A model generated the notes under the pieces. It was not told the origin of the DNA. It searched no databases and saw nothing but the letters and a program-made list of their open reading frames with translations. A DNA stretch of 64,000 bases, from positions 62,001 to 126,000 of the forward strand of contig NZ_JAVFJJ010000009.1 in NCBI RefSeq assembly GCF_030908245.1. Reading direction: 5' to 3'. Below, in pieces: positions 26,430 through 35,352 of this stretch. The DNA is from Sinomonas sp. ASV322 (GTDB taxonomy: Bacteria > Actinomycetota > Actinomycetes > Actinomycetales > Micrococcaceae). The position numbers and the translations under genes were made by a program. The stretch's first letter is position 1, and the number at the start of each line of letters is the position of its first letter.

Positions 26430-27400
26430 TAGCCGCGACGCCTCTTGATCTCCTCCGCGGCCTGCGGGAGCACCTTGAAGAGGTCTCCGACCACGCCGAA
26501 GTCCGCGATCTCGAAGACGGGCGATTCCGGGTCCGAGTTGATCGCGACGATCACCTTGGAGGTCTGCATGCCGGCCTTCTGCTGGATCGCGCCCGAGATG
26601 CCCGCCGAGATGTACAGCTGCGGCGAGACGGTCTTGCCCGTCTGGCCGACCTGGAAGTCATGGCCGATCCAGCCCGCATCGGTCGCGGCACGCGACGCGC
26701 CGACGGCCGCCCCGAGCACGTCCGCAAGCTCCTCAATCGGACCGAAGTCGCCGTCTGTCCCACGCCCGCCGGCGACGACGATGCTCGCCTCGGTGAGCTC
26801 GGGGCGGCCGGTCTTGGGCCGTTCGACGCGCGCCGTGACGCGGGCCGCGTTCGCGAGCGCATCCGCGGGAACGTCGACGGCGCGAAGGTCCGCGGCGCCG
26901 CGCACCGGCTCGGGGGCACCTTCGGCGGCGTTGCCCTTGATGGCAAGCACCGCCGTCGCGCTCGTCGCCTTCGCGCGCACCTCGTACGAGCCCGCCAGGA
27001 CGGACTTGTGGGCAGTCCCGTCCGCTTCGAGGGCGACGACGTCCGTGATGACGCCCGCATTGAGGCGCACGCCGACCCGCGCCGCAATCTCCTTGCCCCC
27101 TGCCGAGTTGTCGACGACGACGGCGGACGGCGCCGTTCCCGCCTCGGCGGCGGCCCCGGCCACCGCAGCCAGCCACGCGGCCGTGGGAGCGACGAGATAG
27201 CCCGAGAGGTCGGCGGGGCCCGTGTACACGGTCTCAACGCCGCTCTCGGCGAGCTGGGCGAGGGCCGCCTCGCTCGGCGTGCCCGTCACGGCGGCGGAAA
27301 CCGGGCCGAGGATGCGCCCCGCGGCGAGCAGCTCCCGCTGGGCCTTGCGCAGGCCATCGGCGTGGACGGCGTCGAGGTAGACGAGGACAGATGCAGTCAT
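26429..27400 (-). CDS. etfA: Electron transfer flavoprotein alpha subunit
   Basis: A 323-residue ETF alpha subunit. The N-terminal domain (1 to about 190) starts ASVLVYLDAVHADGLRKAQRELLAAG. The C-terminal FAD domain has SIVVAGGRGTDGDFGPIEELADVLGAAVGASRAATDAGWIGHDFQVGQTGKTVSPQLYIS and KVIVAINSDPESPVFEIADFGVVGDLF. With EtfB it carries electrons from acyl-CoA and other dehydrogenases to the quinone pool. It lies 14 bp after etfB and overlaps the PIG-L gene by one base. Confidence 0.96.
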   Translation of the reverse strand: MTASVLVYLDAVHADGLRKAQRELLAAGRILGPVSAAVTGTPSEAALAQLAESGVETVYTGPADLSGYLVAPTAAWLAAVAGAAAEAGTAPSAVVVDNSAGGKEIAARVGVRLNAGVITDVVALEADGTAHKSVLAGSYEVRAKATSATAVLAIKGNAAEGAPEPVRGAADLRAVDVPADALANAARVTARVERPKTGRPELTEASIVVAGGRGTDGDFGPIEELADVLGAAVGASRAATDAGWIGHDFQVGQTGKTVSPQLYISAGISGAIQQKAGMQTSKVIVAINSDPESPVFEIADFGVVGDLFKVLPQAAEEIKRRRG

Positions 27401-27414
27401 GGTCTTCGCTTCCG

Positions 27415-28215
27415 CTAGATGAGCTTCTGGGCGGCCAGGAAATCGACAAGCTTGACGCCGGCGTCGCCCTCGTCCGTGATGATCGTGCCCGCGGAGCGGG
27501 CCGGGCGGGGATCGGCCTGCTCGACGCGCGTGAGCGAGCCCGCGGCGCCGACCTGGCCCGCCTCGAGGCCGAGGTCCGCGAGGCCGAGCGTCGCGATCTT
27601 CTTCTTCTTCGCGGCGAGGATGCCTTTGAAGTTCGGGTAGCGGGGCTCGTTGATCTGGTCCGTGACGGAGACGACGGCCGGGAGGCTGGCCTCGACAGTG
27701 TCCGAGGTCGAGTCGCCATCGCGGCGGATCAGCGCGGTGCGCCCCGTGACCTCGAGATCCGAGGCGAACGTGAGCTGGGGGACCCCGAGGCGCTCCGAGA
27801 GCTGGGCCGGGACGATCGACGTCTCGCCGTCCGTCGAGGACATGCCCGCGAGGACGAGGTCGACGTCGCCGAGGCTGCGCACCGCCGCGGCGAGGACGAG
27901 GGACGTCACCGAGGCGTCGGAGCCGGCGAGCGAGCCGTCCGTGATGTGGACGCCGCTCGAAGCGCCGATCTGAAGGGCCTTCTTGAGGGCGTTGGCGGCG
28001 TCGGGGGTGCCCATCGTGACGGCGATGACCTGGTTGCCGGCCTTCTCGCCGCCGCGCGCCTCGCTCAGCTGGAGGGCCGCCTCGAGGGCGTATTCGTCGA
28101 GCTCGGACAGGATGCTCTCCGAGCGCTCGAGCGTTCGGTCGGGGCCGATGTGCCGGTCGAACTGCGCGTCCGGGACGTGCTTGACCAGCACGACGATCTT
28201 GAGGGTGTCTCCCAC
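27415..28215 (-). CDS. etfB: Electron transfer flavoprotein beta subunit
   Basis: A 266-residue ETF beta subunit starting MGDTLKIVVLVKHVPDAQFDR. Family motifs: ELDEYALEAALQL, VIAVTMGTPDAANALKKALQIGA, VDLVLAGMSSTDGETSIVPAQLSERLGVPQLTFAS (AMP-binding region) and LPAVVSVTDQINEPRYPNFKGILAAKKK with the recognition-loop Lys. It forms a heterodimer with EtfA, encoded directly downstream. Upstream, 28216-28440 is non-coding and contains TATGGTTAGCTAA on the minus strand near 28310, a possible -10 region. Confidence 0.96.
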   Translation of the reverse strand: MGDTLKIVVLVKHVPDAQFDRHIGPDRTLERSESILSELDEYALEAALQLSEARGGEKAGNQVIAVTMGTPDAANALKKALQIGASSGVHITDGSLAGSDASVTSLVLAAAVRSLGDVDLVLAGMSSTDGETSIVPAQLSERLGVPQLTFASDLEVTGRTALIRRDGDSTSDTVEASLPAVVSVTDQINEPRYPNFKGILAAKKKKIATLGLADLGLEAGQVGAAGSLTRVEQADPRPARSAGTIITDEGDAGVKLVDFLAAQKLI

Positions 28216-28443
28216 GGTTGAGGGCCTTCCGTAGTCTGTGCGTTGCGCCTATCGCGTCCGTCGCTGGCGGCGGGCCTGAACCGCACGCGCATGCCGCCGC
28301 GAACTTTAGCTAACCATACGCGGCCCCTGGCGCGTTCGAGGCCCGGCAAAAGGGGCCCGAGCGCCGCTTCGCGTCACGGAACGCCACGAAAAGTCATGAA
28401 TCTTCGCGATTCGCCGGCGAGCTCGGGGCGGAAGAGCGGCAGA

Positions 28444-28483
28444 CAGTTCCGCCCGCGGCCCGTGGGGGTCGCGGGCGGAACTG
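28444..28483 (-). terminator. Terminator hairpin after htrA
   Basis: CAGTTCCGCCCGCG pairs perfectly with CGCGGGCGGAACTG (14 bp) around a 12-nt loop. It starts 21 nt beyond the htrA stop on the minus strand. No U tract is present, as is common in high-GC actinobacteria. Confidence 0.65.
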
Positions 28484-28504
28484 CGCGCTGGCGGACTGAG
28501 GCCG

Positions 28505-30220
28505 TCAGGAGGCCGAGCCGACGGTCACGTCAACGCTCGTGCTCTGGCCGTTGCGCAGGAGGGTCACCTTGACGGTCGTCCCAGGCGCCTGCTGGCGCAC
28601 GGCCGCGGTGAGCTCGCTCGCGTCGCCGATAGCAAAGTCGCCGAAGTGGGTGATGACGTCGCCCTTCTTGATGCCTGCCTTGTCCGCGGGAGATCCGCTC
28701 GTGACGTCGGCCACCTGGGCGCCGACCGAGAACGCCGAGTTCGAGCTGCCGCTCGGCGCCGCGGGCTGGACCGACACGCCGAGCTGGCCGTGCGTCGCCT
28801 TGCCCTTTGAGATGAGCTCCTGCGCGATCCGGTGGGCGTAGTTCGCCGGGATGCTGAAGCCCACGCCGATGTTGCCGCTCTGGCCCGACGAGCTCGAGCC
28901 GCTGCCCGTCGACGCGATCGCGACGTTGATCCCCACGAGCTCGCCCTTGGCGTTCACGAGCGCGCCTCCCGAGTTGCCGGGGTTGATCGCCGCGTCCGTC
29001 TGGATCACGTCGAGGCTCACGGTGCTCTGCGCCTGCGAGCGCTGGGACTGGCCGTTCGGCGGGGCGAACTGGAAGCCCTGGCCCCCGCCGCCCTGCTGCT
29101 GGTCGCCGCCCTGGGGCGCGGCGGACGACGCGACCGAGATGGTCCGGTTGAGCGTCGAGACGATGCCTTCCGTGACCGTGCTGTCGAGCCCGAGCGGCGC
29201 GCCGATCGCGATGGCGGTGTCGCCGACGTTGAGCTTGCCCGAGTCGCCGAACGTAATCGGAGTGAGATTGGCGCCCTTGACCTGGACGACGGCGAGGTCG
29301 GACAGCGGGTCGGTGCCGACCACGGTCGCCGAGTACACGCTGCCGTCGCTTGTACGGACCTGGATCGTCGGGCTGGCGACCGAGCCGTCGAGCGTGACGA
29401 CGTGCGTGTTGGTCAGGATGTGCCCGCTGTCGTCGAGGACGACGCCGGACCCGGTCCCCGACGAGTTCCCCGAGGTGACGCCGATCGTCACGACACTCGG
29501 CGAGGCCTTCGCCGCGGCGGCCGTCACCGCGTTGACGCTCTCCTGGTTGTTGACGATCACGGGGCTGTTCTGCGCGGTCCCGACGGCCGACGTGCGCGGG
29601 CTCAGGAGCGAATAGCCGCCGACGGCCACCCCGCCGCCGATGAGGCCCGCGACGAGCATGCCGCCGACGACGACTCCCGTGCCCCAGCGCTTGGGATCGC
29701 GCGGCCGGGCAGAGGTCGGCGGCGCGAACGAGGTGCCGGCCTGAGGGTGCTGGCTGTACGGGTATTGCTGGCCCGGAACGTGCTGGCCATAGGAACCCGG
29801 CTGGCCGTACTGCGGAGCGCTCTGGCCATATTGCTGCGCGTTCTGGCCGTACTGCGGCGCCTGGCCGTACTGCGGCGGCCGCTGCGGCTGGCTGGGCTGG
29901 GCGTACTGGCCGTAGCGGGGCTGCTGCTGAGTCTGAGGCTGCGTCTGGGGCTGTGTCGGCGGAGTCTGCCCCTGAGCCTGAGCTTGGGGCTGCGCCTGCG
30001 TCTGGGCCTCGGGTTCGGACTGCGACGGGGACGACGGCGACGCGGCCTGCGCGGGCCCCTGGATCGGCGCCGTGGGCGTCGCGTCGACGGTGGCTGAGCT
30101 CGGGGTGGGCTGCGTGGGTGTCGGTTCGACGCGCGGAGCGACGGTCGGCCGCTCGGGGCTGTTCGCACCCTCGTGGGCCTGGCCGCGGTCCGGGGCCGGG
30201 CTCTCTGGGGTTTCGCTCAT
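28505..30220 (-). CDS. HtrA/DegP-type serine protease with PDZ domain (PepD-like)
   Basis: A 571-residue membrane-anchored protease. Residues 1 to about 170 are a low-complexity cytoplasmic tail rich in Pro/Gln/Tyr with repeated QYGQ-type units. One TM helix (GVVVGGMLVAGLIGGGVAVGGY) follows. The trypsin-like domain has the triad His in HILTNTHVV, Asp in DPLSDLAVVQVK and Ser in NPGNSGGALVN. A C-terminal PDZ domain (about 480-570) includes VADVTSGSPADKAGIKKGDVI. It degrades or refolds damaged envelope proteins. GAGGAG before ATG 30220 decided the start. It is divergent from the TPM/pspA genes. Confidence 0.93.
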   Translation of the reverse strand: MSETPESPAPDRGQAHEGANSPERPTVAPRVEPTPTQPTPSSATVDATPTAPIQGPAQAASPSSPSQSEPEAQTQAQPQAQAQGQTPPTQPQTQPQTQQQPRYGQYAQPSQPQRPPQYGQAPQYGQNAQQYGQSAPQYGQPGSYGQHVPGQQYPYSQHPQAGTSFAPPTSARPRDPKRWGTGVVVGGMLVAGLIGGGVAVGGYSLLSPRTSAVGTAQNSPVIVNNQESVNAVTAAAAKASPSVVTIGVTSGNSSGTGSGVVLDDSGHILTNTHVVTLDGSVASPTIQVRTSDGSVYSATVVGTDPLSDLAVVQVKGANLTPITFGDSGKLNVGDTAIAIGAPLGLDSTVTEGIVSTLNRTISVASSAAPQGGDQQQGGGGQGFQFAPPNGQSQRSQAQSTVSLDVIQTDAAINPGNSGGALVNAKGELVGINVAIASTGSGSSSSGQSGNIGVGFSIPANYAHRIAQELISKGKATHGQLGVSVQPAAPSGSSNSAFSVGAQVADVTSGSPADKAGIKKGDVITHFGDFAIGDASELTAAVRQQAPGTTVKVTLLRNGQSTSVDVTVGSAS

Positions 30221-30415
30221 GGCTCCTCTTTCCGTCCTTCTCTGCTCTTCTTTGCTTTTCTCTGCACTCAACTATGGACCGCGATCCTGTGCACGGCTCC
30301 TTTGTTTCCTGAGAGGTTTCTGGAAGCCAGCCGAACGTCGGGGTGCCGCCATATCGCCCAACGGACGGGCGCCGTCGTCCGTTCTCTGTGTTCGCTGGGG
30401 GCGCACAGGCTCCGG

Positions 30416-30445
30416 TGGACCCCCGCTCGGACCGGCCCCTAGAAT
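30416..30445 (+). promoter_or_regulatory. Promoter for the TPM-pspA unit (TGGACC-18-TAGAAT)
   Basis: A -35-like TGGACC (30416-30421) and a consensus-like -10 TAGAAT (30440-30445) are 18 bp apart. They would give a 5' UTR of about 90 nt before the GTG at 30543. That UTR contains a small CCGGGG-aaatg-CCCCGG hairpin. The rest of the 30221-30542 gap, between divergent htrA and this gene, shows nothing else convincing. Confidence 0.55.
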
Positions 30446-30542
30446 CAAAACGACATGCCACAGCGTCCCGCGGCAGTGGCTGCCATTTGGGGGGTTGGGG
30501 CGTTCCGGGGAAATGCCCCGGAGCCGAGCGAAGGGCTGTGAA

Positions 30543-32594
30543 GTGCGATCCACGCTGAAGACTCTCCTGACGGCTGTCGGTGCCCTCGGGCTGGCGCTGC
30601 TCCCCGCGGCCTCACCCGCGTGGGCCACTGATCCCGTGAACATCCAGTCCGGGACGAATATCGTCGACCCGACCAACGCTCTCGGCGGCCGGAAGGGCGA
30701 CGTCCAGAAGGCCATCGGCGACCTCCTGAACGAGCGTCGGGAAAACCTCTACGTCGTGATCGTCGACAGCTTCACGAACCCGCCCGACGCGAAGGGGTGG
30801 GCATCGGCAGTAGCGACGAAGAAGAACATCGGTCCGACGGACGTCCTGCTCACGATCTCGACCTCGAATGGGCAGTACTACCTCGGCACGAAGTCCGGGA
30901 ACGCGAAGGTCTACCCCAAGATCGACAACATCATCAAGAACGCGATCACCCCCAACCTCGCGGGCGGCAAGCAGGACTACGCCCAGGCAGCGATCGACAC
31001 GGCCAAGGCCGTCGGCGACGCCGCGGGCGGCGGGAACGGCGACGTCTCGACGTTCAACCCGGCCCCGCTCCTCGTGGGCGGAGGAGTCGTCGTTGCGGCC
31101 GGCGCGGCCGGTGCCTACGTGCTGTCGCGGCGGCGCAGGAACCGCGTCATCACGCAGGCCGTCAGCGCAGACGGCACCCCGGATCCGCTCGCTGGGCTCA
31201 GCATCGACGAGCTCCGCAAGCGCGCGGGCGGGCTCCTCGTCCAGGCCGACGACGCAATCAAGTCGAGCGAACAGGAGCTTGGCTTCGCCGAGGCCTCCTA
31301 CGGAACTGAGGCGGTGGGCAATTTCTCGAAGGCCCTCGCCGACGCGAAGGCACAGCTGAGCGAGTCCTTCAAACTCCAGCAGCAGCTCGACGACCACATC
31401 CCGGACACGCCCGCACAGCAGCGGGCTTGGCTCACCGAGATCATCCAGCGCACGGACGGCGCAATCCGCTCCCTCGCGGACCAGAAGACCGACTTCGACG
31501 CGCTCCGCGAGCTCGAGCGCAACGCGCCCGCGGCGCTCGACAACGTCGCGGCCGGTGTCGGAAGCGCGACGGCGCGGCTCACCGGGGCGGAACAGACTCT
31601 CGCTGCGCTCGGGGCCGAGTACGCGCCGTCGGCCGTCAAGCACGTCGCCGACAACATCACCCAGGCCAAGGATCGGCTCACGTTCGTCGAGTCCGCGTCG
31701 GGTCAGGCCCGTCAGCAGCTCGGCGCGGGAGAGACCGGGGCGGCCGCGGTGTCGGTCCGCGCGGCCGAAGAGGCCCTCCACCAGAGCGTCGTGCTGCTCG
31801 ACGCGATCGACAAGGCGTCGGCGTCGATCAGCTCGGCCCGCACGAACCTCGACTCCGCCCTCGCCGACACCGAGAGCGATCTCGCCCAGGCCAAGGCCAT
31901 GGTCCAGGGCGGGCAGAACGCCGAGCTCGCGGGCCCGATCGCCGGGGTCGAATCGGTGCTCGCGCAGGCCAGGCAAGAGCTAGCGGGAGGCAAGATCGAT
32001 CCGGTGGCCCTGCTCTCGCGCATCGAGAAGTCCCATCAGCAGCTCGACGACGTCCTCGCCGGCGTGCGCGACAAGGAACAGCAGGCCAAGCGCGCCGCCG
32101 CATCGCTCCAGCAGGCGATCCGCACGGCGCAGGACGCGATCAGCGCGACGAACGACTACATCGCGGCGCGGCGCGGCGGCGTCGGCACTGAAGCCCGCAC
32201 GCGTCTCGCCGAGGCGCAGCGAAACCTCGACTACGCCCTCTCCATCGCCCAGAGCGACCCAACCTCGGCCCTCGCCTATGCCGAGCAGGCCAACTCACTC
32301 GCCCAGCAGGCTGCCCAGCTCGCCGAGCAGGACGTCAACCAGTTCGCAGGCTTCGGCGGCTTCGGCATGGGCGGCGGCCGGAACTACGGCGGCGGACTCG
32401 GCGGGGCGATCCTCGGCGGGATCCTGATCGACAACATCCTCAACGCCGGGCATCACCGCGACGATTCGTGGGGCGGCGGAGGCTGGGGTGGCGGCGGAGG
32501 CTGGGGCGACGGCGGTGGCGGATTCGGCGGCGACGGCGGCGGATTTGGCGGTGGCGACGGCGGCGGATTCGGCGGCGACGGCGGAAGCTTCTGA
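30543..32594 (+). CDS. TPM-domain membrane protein with long coiled-coil and Gly-rich tail
   Basis: A 683-residue protein. A signal peptide (STLKTLLTAVGALGLALLPAASPAWA) precedes a TPM/YgcG-like domain (about 35-170: RRENLYVVIVDSFTNPPDAKGWASAVATKKNIGPTDVLLTI). A TM helix follows (PAPLLVGGGVVVAAGAAGAYVLSRRRRNR), then about 400 residues of Ala/Gln/Leu-rich helices, probably coiled coil. The tail is Gly/Trp/Asp/Phe-rich (GGGGWGGGGGWGDGGGGF...). The next gene is pspA, 65 bp downstream, so the pair probably acts together on membrane integrity. GTG 30543 with GAAGGG upstream gives a signal peptide directly at the N-terminus. Confidence 0.8.
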   Translation: MRSTLKTLLTAVGALGLALLPAASPAWATDPVNIQSGTNIVDPTNALGGRKGDVQKAIGDLLNERRENLYVVIVDSFTNPPDAKGWASAVATKKNIGPTDVLLTISTSNGQYYLGTKSGNAKVYPKIDNIIKNAITPNLAGGKQDYAQAAIDTAKAVGDAAGGGNGDVSTFNPAPLLVGGGVVVAAGAAGAYVLSRRRRNRVITQAVSADGTPDPLAGLSIDELRKRAGGLLVQADDAIKSSEQELGFAEASYGTEAVGNFSKALADAKAQLSESFKLQQQLDDHIPDTPAQQRAWLTEIIQRTDGAIRSLADQKTDFDALRELERNAPAALDNVAAGVGSATARLTGAEQTLAALGAEYAPSAVKHVADNITQAKDRLTFVESASGQARQQLGAGETGAAAVSVRAAEEALHQSVVLLDAIDKASASISSARTNLDSALADTESDLAQAKAMVQGGQNAELAGPIAGVESVLAQARQELAGGKIDPVALLSRIEKSHQQLDDVLAGVRDKEQQAKRAAASLQQAIRTAQDAISATNDYIAARRGGVGTEARTRLAEAQRNLDYALSIAQSDPTSALAYAEQANSLAQQAAQLAEQDVNQFAGFGGFGMGGGRNYGGGLGGAILGGILIDNILNAGHHRDDSWGGGGWGGGGGWGDGGGGFGGDGGGFGGGDGGGFGGDGGSF

Positions 32595-32659
32595 CCCCGA
32601 AAAGTACAGACCAATCAGCGCCTCGGCCTGTGGCCGGGCACAGAAGGGAGCACCACACC

Positions 32660-33469
32660 ATGGCAAAGCAGTCGATCTTCGGGCGCATCGGACAGCTGGC
32701 GAAGGCCAACATCAACGCGCTGCTCGACCAGGCGGAGGACCCCCAGAAGATGCTGGACCAGATGGTCCGGGACTACAGCAACAACATCGCGGAGGCAGAG
32801 TCGGCTATCGCGCAGACGATCGGCAATCTGCGCATGCTCCAAGACGACCATGCCGAGGACGTCAAGGCCGCCCAGGACTGGGGCAACAAGGCTCTCGCGG
32901 CCTCGCGCAAGGCCGACGAGTTCCGCTCGGGCGGCAATGCGATCGACGCCCAGAAGTTCGACAACCTGGCCAAGGTCGCCCTGCAGCGCCAGATCTCCGC
33001 GGAGAACGAGGCCAAGGCCGCCGAGCCCACGATCGCGTCCCAGAGCGAGGTCGTTGACCGGCTCAAGACCGGCCTCGACCAGATGAAGGGCAAGCTCAAC
33101 GAGCTCACGTCCAAGCGCAACGAGCTCGTGGCCCGGAGCCGCACGGCCGCCGCCCAGAGCCAGGTTAACGACGCGCTCAAGAGCATCGACATCATGGACC
33201 CCACGAGCGACGTGAGCCGCTTCGAGCAAAAGGTCCGCCGCGAGGAGGCGAAGGTCCGCGGGCAGCAGGAGCTCGCCGCGAGCAGCCTCGACGCCCAGTT
33301 CAACCAGCTCGAGGACCTCGGCGAGCAGACCGAGGTCGAAGCCCGGCTCGCCGCGCTCAAGCAGGGCTCGGCGCCCGCCGCCCTGTCGGCGGGCAAGGGC
33401 CAGGGAGCCGGCGCGTCGTCGGCCCCCGAGCTCCCCATCGTCGACGAGGCAGACTTCGACAAGCTCTGA
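32660..33469 (+). CDS. pspA: PspA/IM30 family protein
   Basis: A 269-residue ESCRT-III-like protein starting AKQSIFGRIGQLAKANINALLDQAEDPQKMLDQMVRDYSNNIAEAE. It has an amphipathic N-terminal helix, then a long helical hairpin (about 25-225) with the PspA/IM30 pattern (SAIAQTIGN, ALQRQISAENEAKA, SRFEQKVRREEAKVRGQQELA). It coats and protects the membrane during envelope stress. A Gly/Ala/Ser tail ends in DEADFDKL. GGGAG is suitably placed before ATG 32660; a longer in-frame reading upstream is a shadow of the Gly-rich tail of the previous gene. Confidence 0.92.
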   Translation: MAKQSIFGRIGQLAKANINALLDQAEDPQKMLDQMVRDYSNNIAEAESAIAQTIGNLRMLQDDHAEDVKAAQDWGNKALAASRKADEFRSGGNAIDAQKFDNLAKVALQRQISAENEAKAAEPTIASQSEVVDRLKTGLDQMKGKLNELTSKRNELVARSRTAAAQSQVNDALKSIDIMDPTSDVSRFEQKVRREEAKVRGQQELAASSLDAQFNQLEDLGEQTEVEARLAALKQGSAPAALSAGKGQGAGASSAPELPIVDEADFDKL

Positions 33470-33505
33470 CCCGCGCGCCCGCCGGCAGACCGCGGCGAGC
33501 ACGCG

Positions 33506-33543
33506 CGAGGCCCCGGATCCGATGGATCCGGGGCCTCGTCGTT
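33506..33543. terminator. Terminator hairpin after pspA (15-bp stem)
   Basis: CGAGGCCCCGGATCC and GGATCCGGGGCCTCG form a perfect 15-bp stem with a 3-nt loop, followed by TCGTTT on the plus strand. It closes the TPM-pspA unit. Only 2 bp separate it from a copy of the initiator-tRNA 3' end (33546-33557), so it may once also have terminated the tRNA gene from the other side. Confidence 0.75.
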
Positions 33544-33545
33544 TC

Positions 33546-33557
33546 GTTGCGGGGACA
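33546..33557. repeat. attL-like copy of the tRNA-fMet 3' end
   Basis: GTTGCGGGGACA is identical to 36560-36571, which covers the 3' terminus of the initiator tRNA gene. Allowing one mismatch the match extends to 15 bp (TT[C/T]GTTGCGGGGACA). It marks the left edge of the compositionally different block. Confidence 0.6.
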
Positions 33558-33606
33558 CAACCGGCCTGCGGACCAGAGAACCGACCACCGGTGTTTCGAT
33601 CGCCGC

Positions 33607-35223
33607 TTAATTCTCCGCTGTGTGTACGACGACGCCACCAACCACTGTGTGTGTGGGCATGAGGTCGCGCAATAGTTCGGGTGGGCAGAGGGCGGGGTCA
33701 CGATCCCAGATGGTGAGGTCGGCGAGTCGCCCGATTGCGAGTGTCCCTCGTACGTCCTCTTCGTCGGTGAGACGGGCGGCGTTTGTCGTGTGCAGCGCGA
33801 CGGCTTCGTCGTAGCTGATGGCATGTTCGGGGCCCTTGATGCCGATGACGGTCTCGCGGGTTGTCATGCCCCAAACGGACCGCATGGCGCCGAACTGGCC
33901 GACCGGGAAGTCCGAGCCGGCACTGACCTGTGCGCCGCGGTCGATCCAGCCGCGTGCGGGGAAGAGCCGGGCGACCCGTTCCGGGCCCCAGTAGTACTCC
34001 TCTACCTCGGCAGTGTCGTGCAGCAGCGGCTGCTGGATGGTCACCGGCACCCCTAGCGCGACGGCTCGCGCCTGCTGTTCGGGGCTGGCGAGTCCTCCGT
34101 GTTCCATCACCAGGGTGCCTGCGGGTAGACCGGGGTTGCCAGTGAGGATCCGCTCGTAGATATCGAGGAGGGTGCGCACTGCGCGGTCGCCGTAGGCATG
34201 GGTGCCAACGCGCCATCCGCGGCGTACGACCGCCTCGATCTGGGCGGCTAGCGTGTCGGGGTCGGCGATGATGGCTCCGGAGAAGCTGTGATCGCAGGCG
34301 TATGGATCTTCGGTGGCTCCTGCCTCCAGGCCGCCGTCAAGGCCGAACTTGACGCCCCAGACCGACAGCCACGGATCGTTTGCTCCGCGCCATTCCTCCA
34401 TCTGGTCGAGGAGGTCCTCGACCTGGTCGACGGTCGTGAGAGCGAGTGCAGCGATCATTGCTCGCACACGGACTTTGAGGGCGCCTGCCTCGCGGGCCGA
34501 TCGCAGGACCGCGAACTCTGCGGGGAAGACGGCCGCGTCTCGGACGGTGCCGATGCCGGTGGCGGCGTAGTCCTGGCTGGCCAGTCGCAGCCCGTCAATC
34601 CGCTCGGCACCTTCCGGGGTCGGGACCAGGCGCTCGACGAGGTACATGGCGGAGTCGATAAGGCGTCCATCGAGGGTGCCGTCGGCGTTTCGTCCGATGG
34701 TGCCCCCTGGCGGCACGGGGGTGTCTGCGGTGATGCCGGCGAGGCGGAGGGCATAGGTGTTGACGACGTCGTTGTGGCCACCGCGCTTGACCAATACCGG
34801 GTGCCGATCGGTGGCCGTGTCGAGCTCTGCCGCGGTCGGCATGCGTCGTTCGACGAGGTTGAGTTCCTGCCAGTTCGTGGTGGTCCGGATCCACTCGCCG
34901 TTGGGGGTGATGGCGGCGCGTTGGCGGATCAGTTGCAGGAACTCGGGGATGTCCTTGGCGAGGTGTACCGGGACGTCATGCGCGCCGAGCCCCGCGAAGA
35001 TCAGATGAGTATGGGTGTCGTCGAAGGCAGGCAAGACCGTGCTGTCCGGAAGATCGAGCACCTGGGTCTTCGGGCCGATCAGATGATCGAGGTCGTGGGC
35101 TCCAGGCGCCGACGCGATGATCCGGTCGCCGCGCACCGCAAGTACCTGCTGGGGCGCTTGATCCGGCACGAGCGTGTGGGCCGCTCCAGCCCGGATCAGT
35201 GAGTCTGCGAAGTGGTTGGACAT
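33607..35223 (-). CDS. YtcJ-like amidohydrolase (Amidohydro_3)
   Basis: A 538-residue metal-dependent hydrolase. An N-terminal composite beta-sandwich (VLAVRGDRIIASAPGAHDLDHLIGPKTQVLDLP) leads to the metal motif AFDDTHTHLIFAGLG (HxH). GIGTVRDAAVFP, GVKFGLDGGLEAGAT, GTHAYGDRAVRTLLD, MEHGGLASPEQQARA and SAGSDFPVGQFGAMRSV (late metal Asp) follow as in YtcJ-like N-acyl or amide hydrolases. The C-terminus GTLAIGRLADLTIWDRDP closes the fold. Substrate is unknown. AAGGAGAG precedes the ATG. It is divergent from an AsnC-type regulator that is its likely controller. Confidence 0.87.
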   Translation of the reverse strand: MSNHFADSLIRAGAAHTLVPDQAPQQVLAVRGDRIIASAPGAHDLDHLIGPKTQVLDLPDSTVLPAFDDTHTHLIFAGLGAHDVPVHLAKDIPEFLQLIRQRAAITPNGEWIRTTTNWQELNLVERRMPTAAELDTATDRHPVLVKRGGHNDVVNTYALRLAGITADTPVPPGGTIGRNADGTLDGRLIDSAMYLVERLVPTPEGAERIDGLRLASQDYAATGIGTVRDAAVFPAEFAVLRSAREAGALKVRVRAMIAALALTTVDQVEDLLDQMEEWRGANDPWLSVWGVKFGLDGGLEAGATEDPYACDHSFSGAIIADPDTLAAQIEAVVRRGWRVGTHAYGDRAVRTLLDIYERILTGNPGLPAGTLVMEHGGLASPEQQARAVALGVPVTIQQPLLHDTAEVEEYYWGPERVARLFPARGWIDRGAQVSAGSDFPVGQFGAMRSVWGMTTRETVIGIKGPEHAISYDEAVALHTTNAARLTDEEDVRGTLAIGRLADLTIWDRDPALCPPELLRDLMPTHTVVGGVVVHTAEN

Positions 35224-35352
35224 TGGCTCTCTCCTTGATCTTCTAGGGGTGTACCTGATGCATGTATCTCTATCTGTGTTCCGCTGGTAGCACGTCAGAG
35301 TTCGCGCAAATTCGCATGATCACTGTCGAATCGAGGAGTAAATTTTCTGAAT

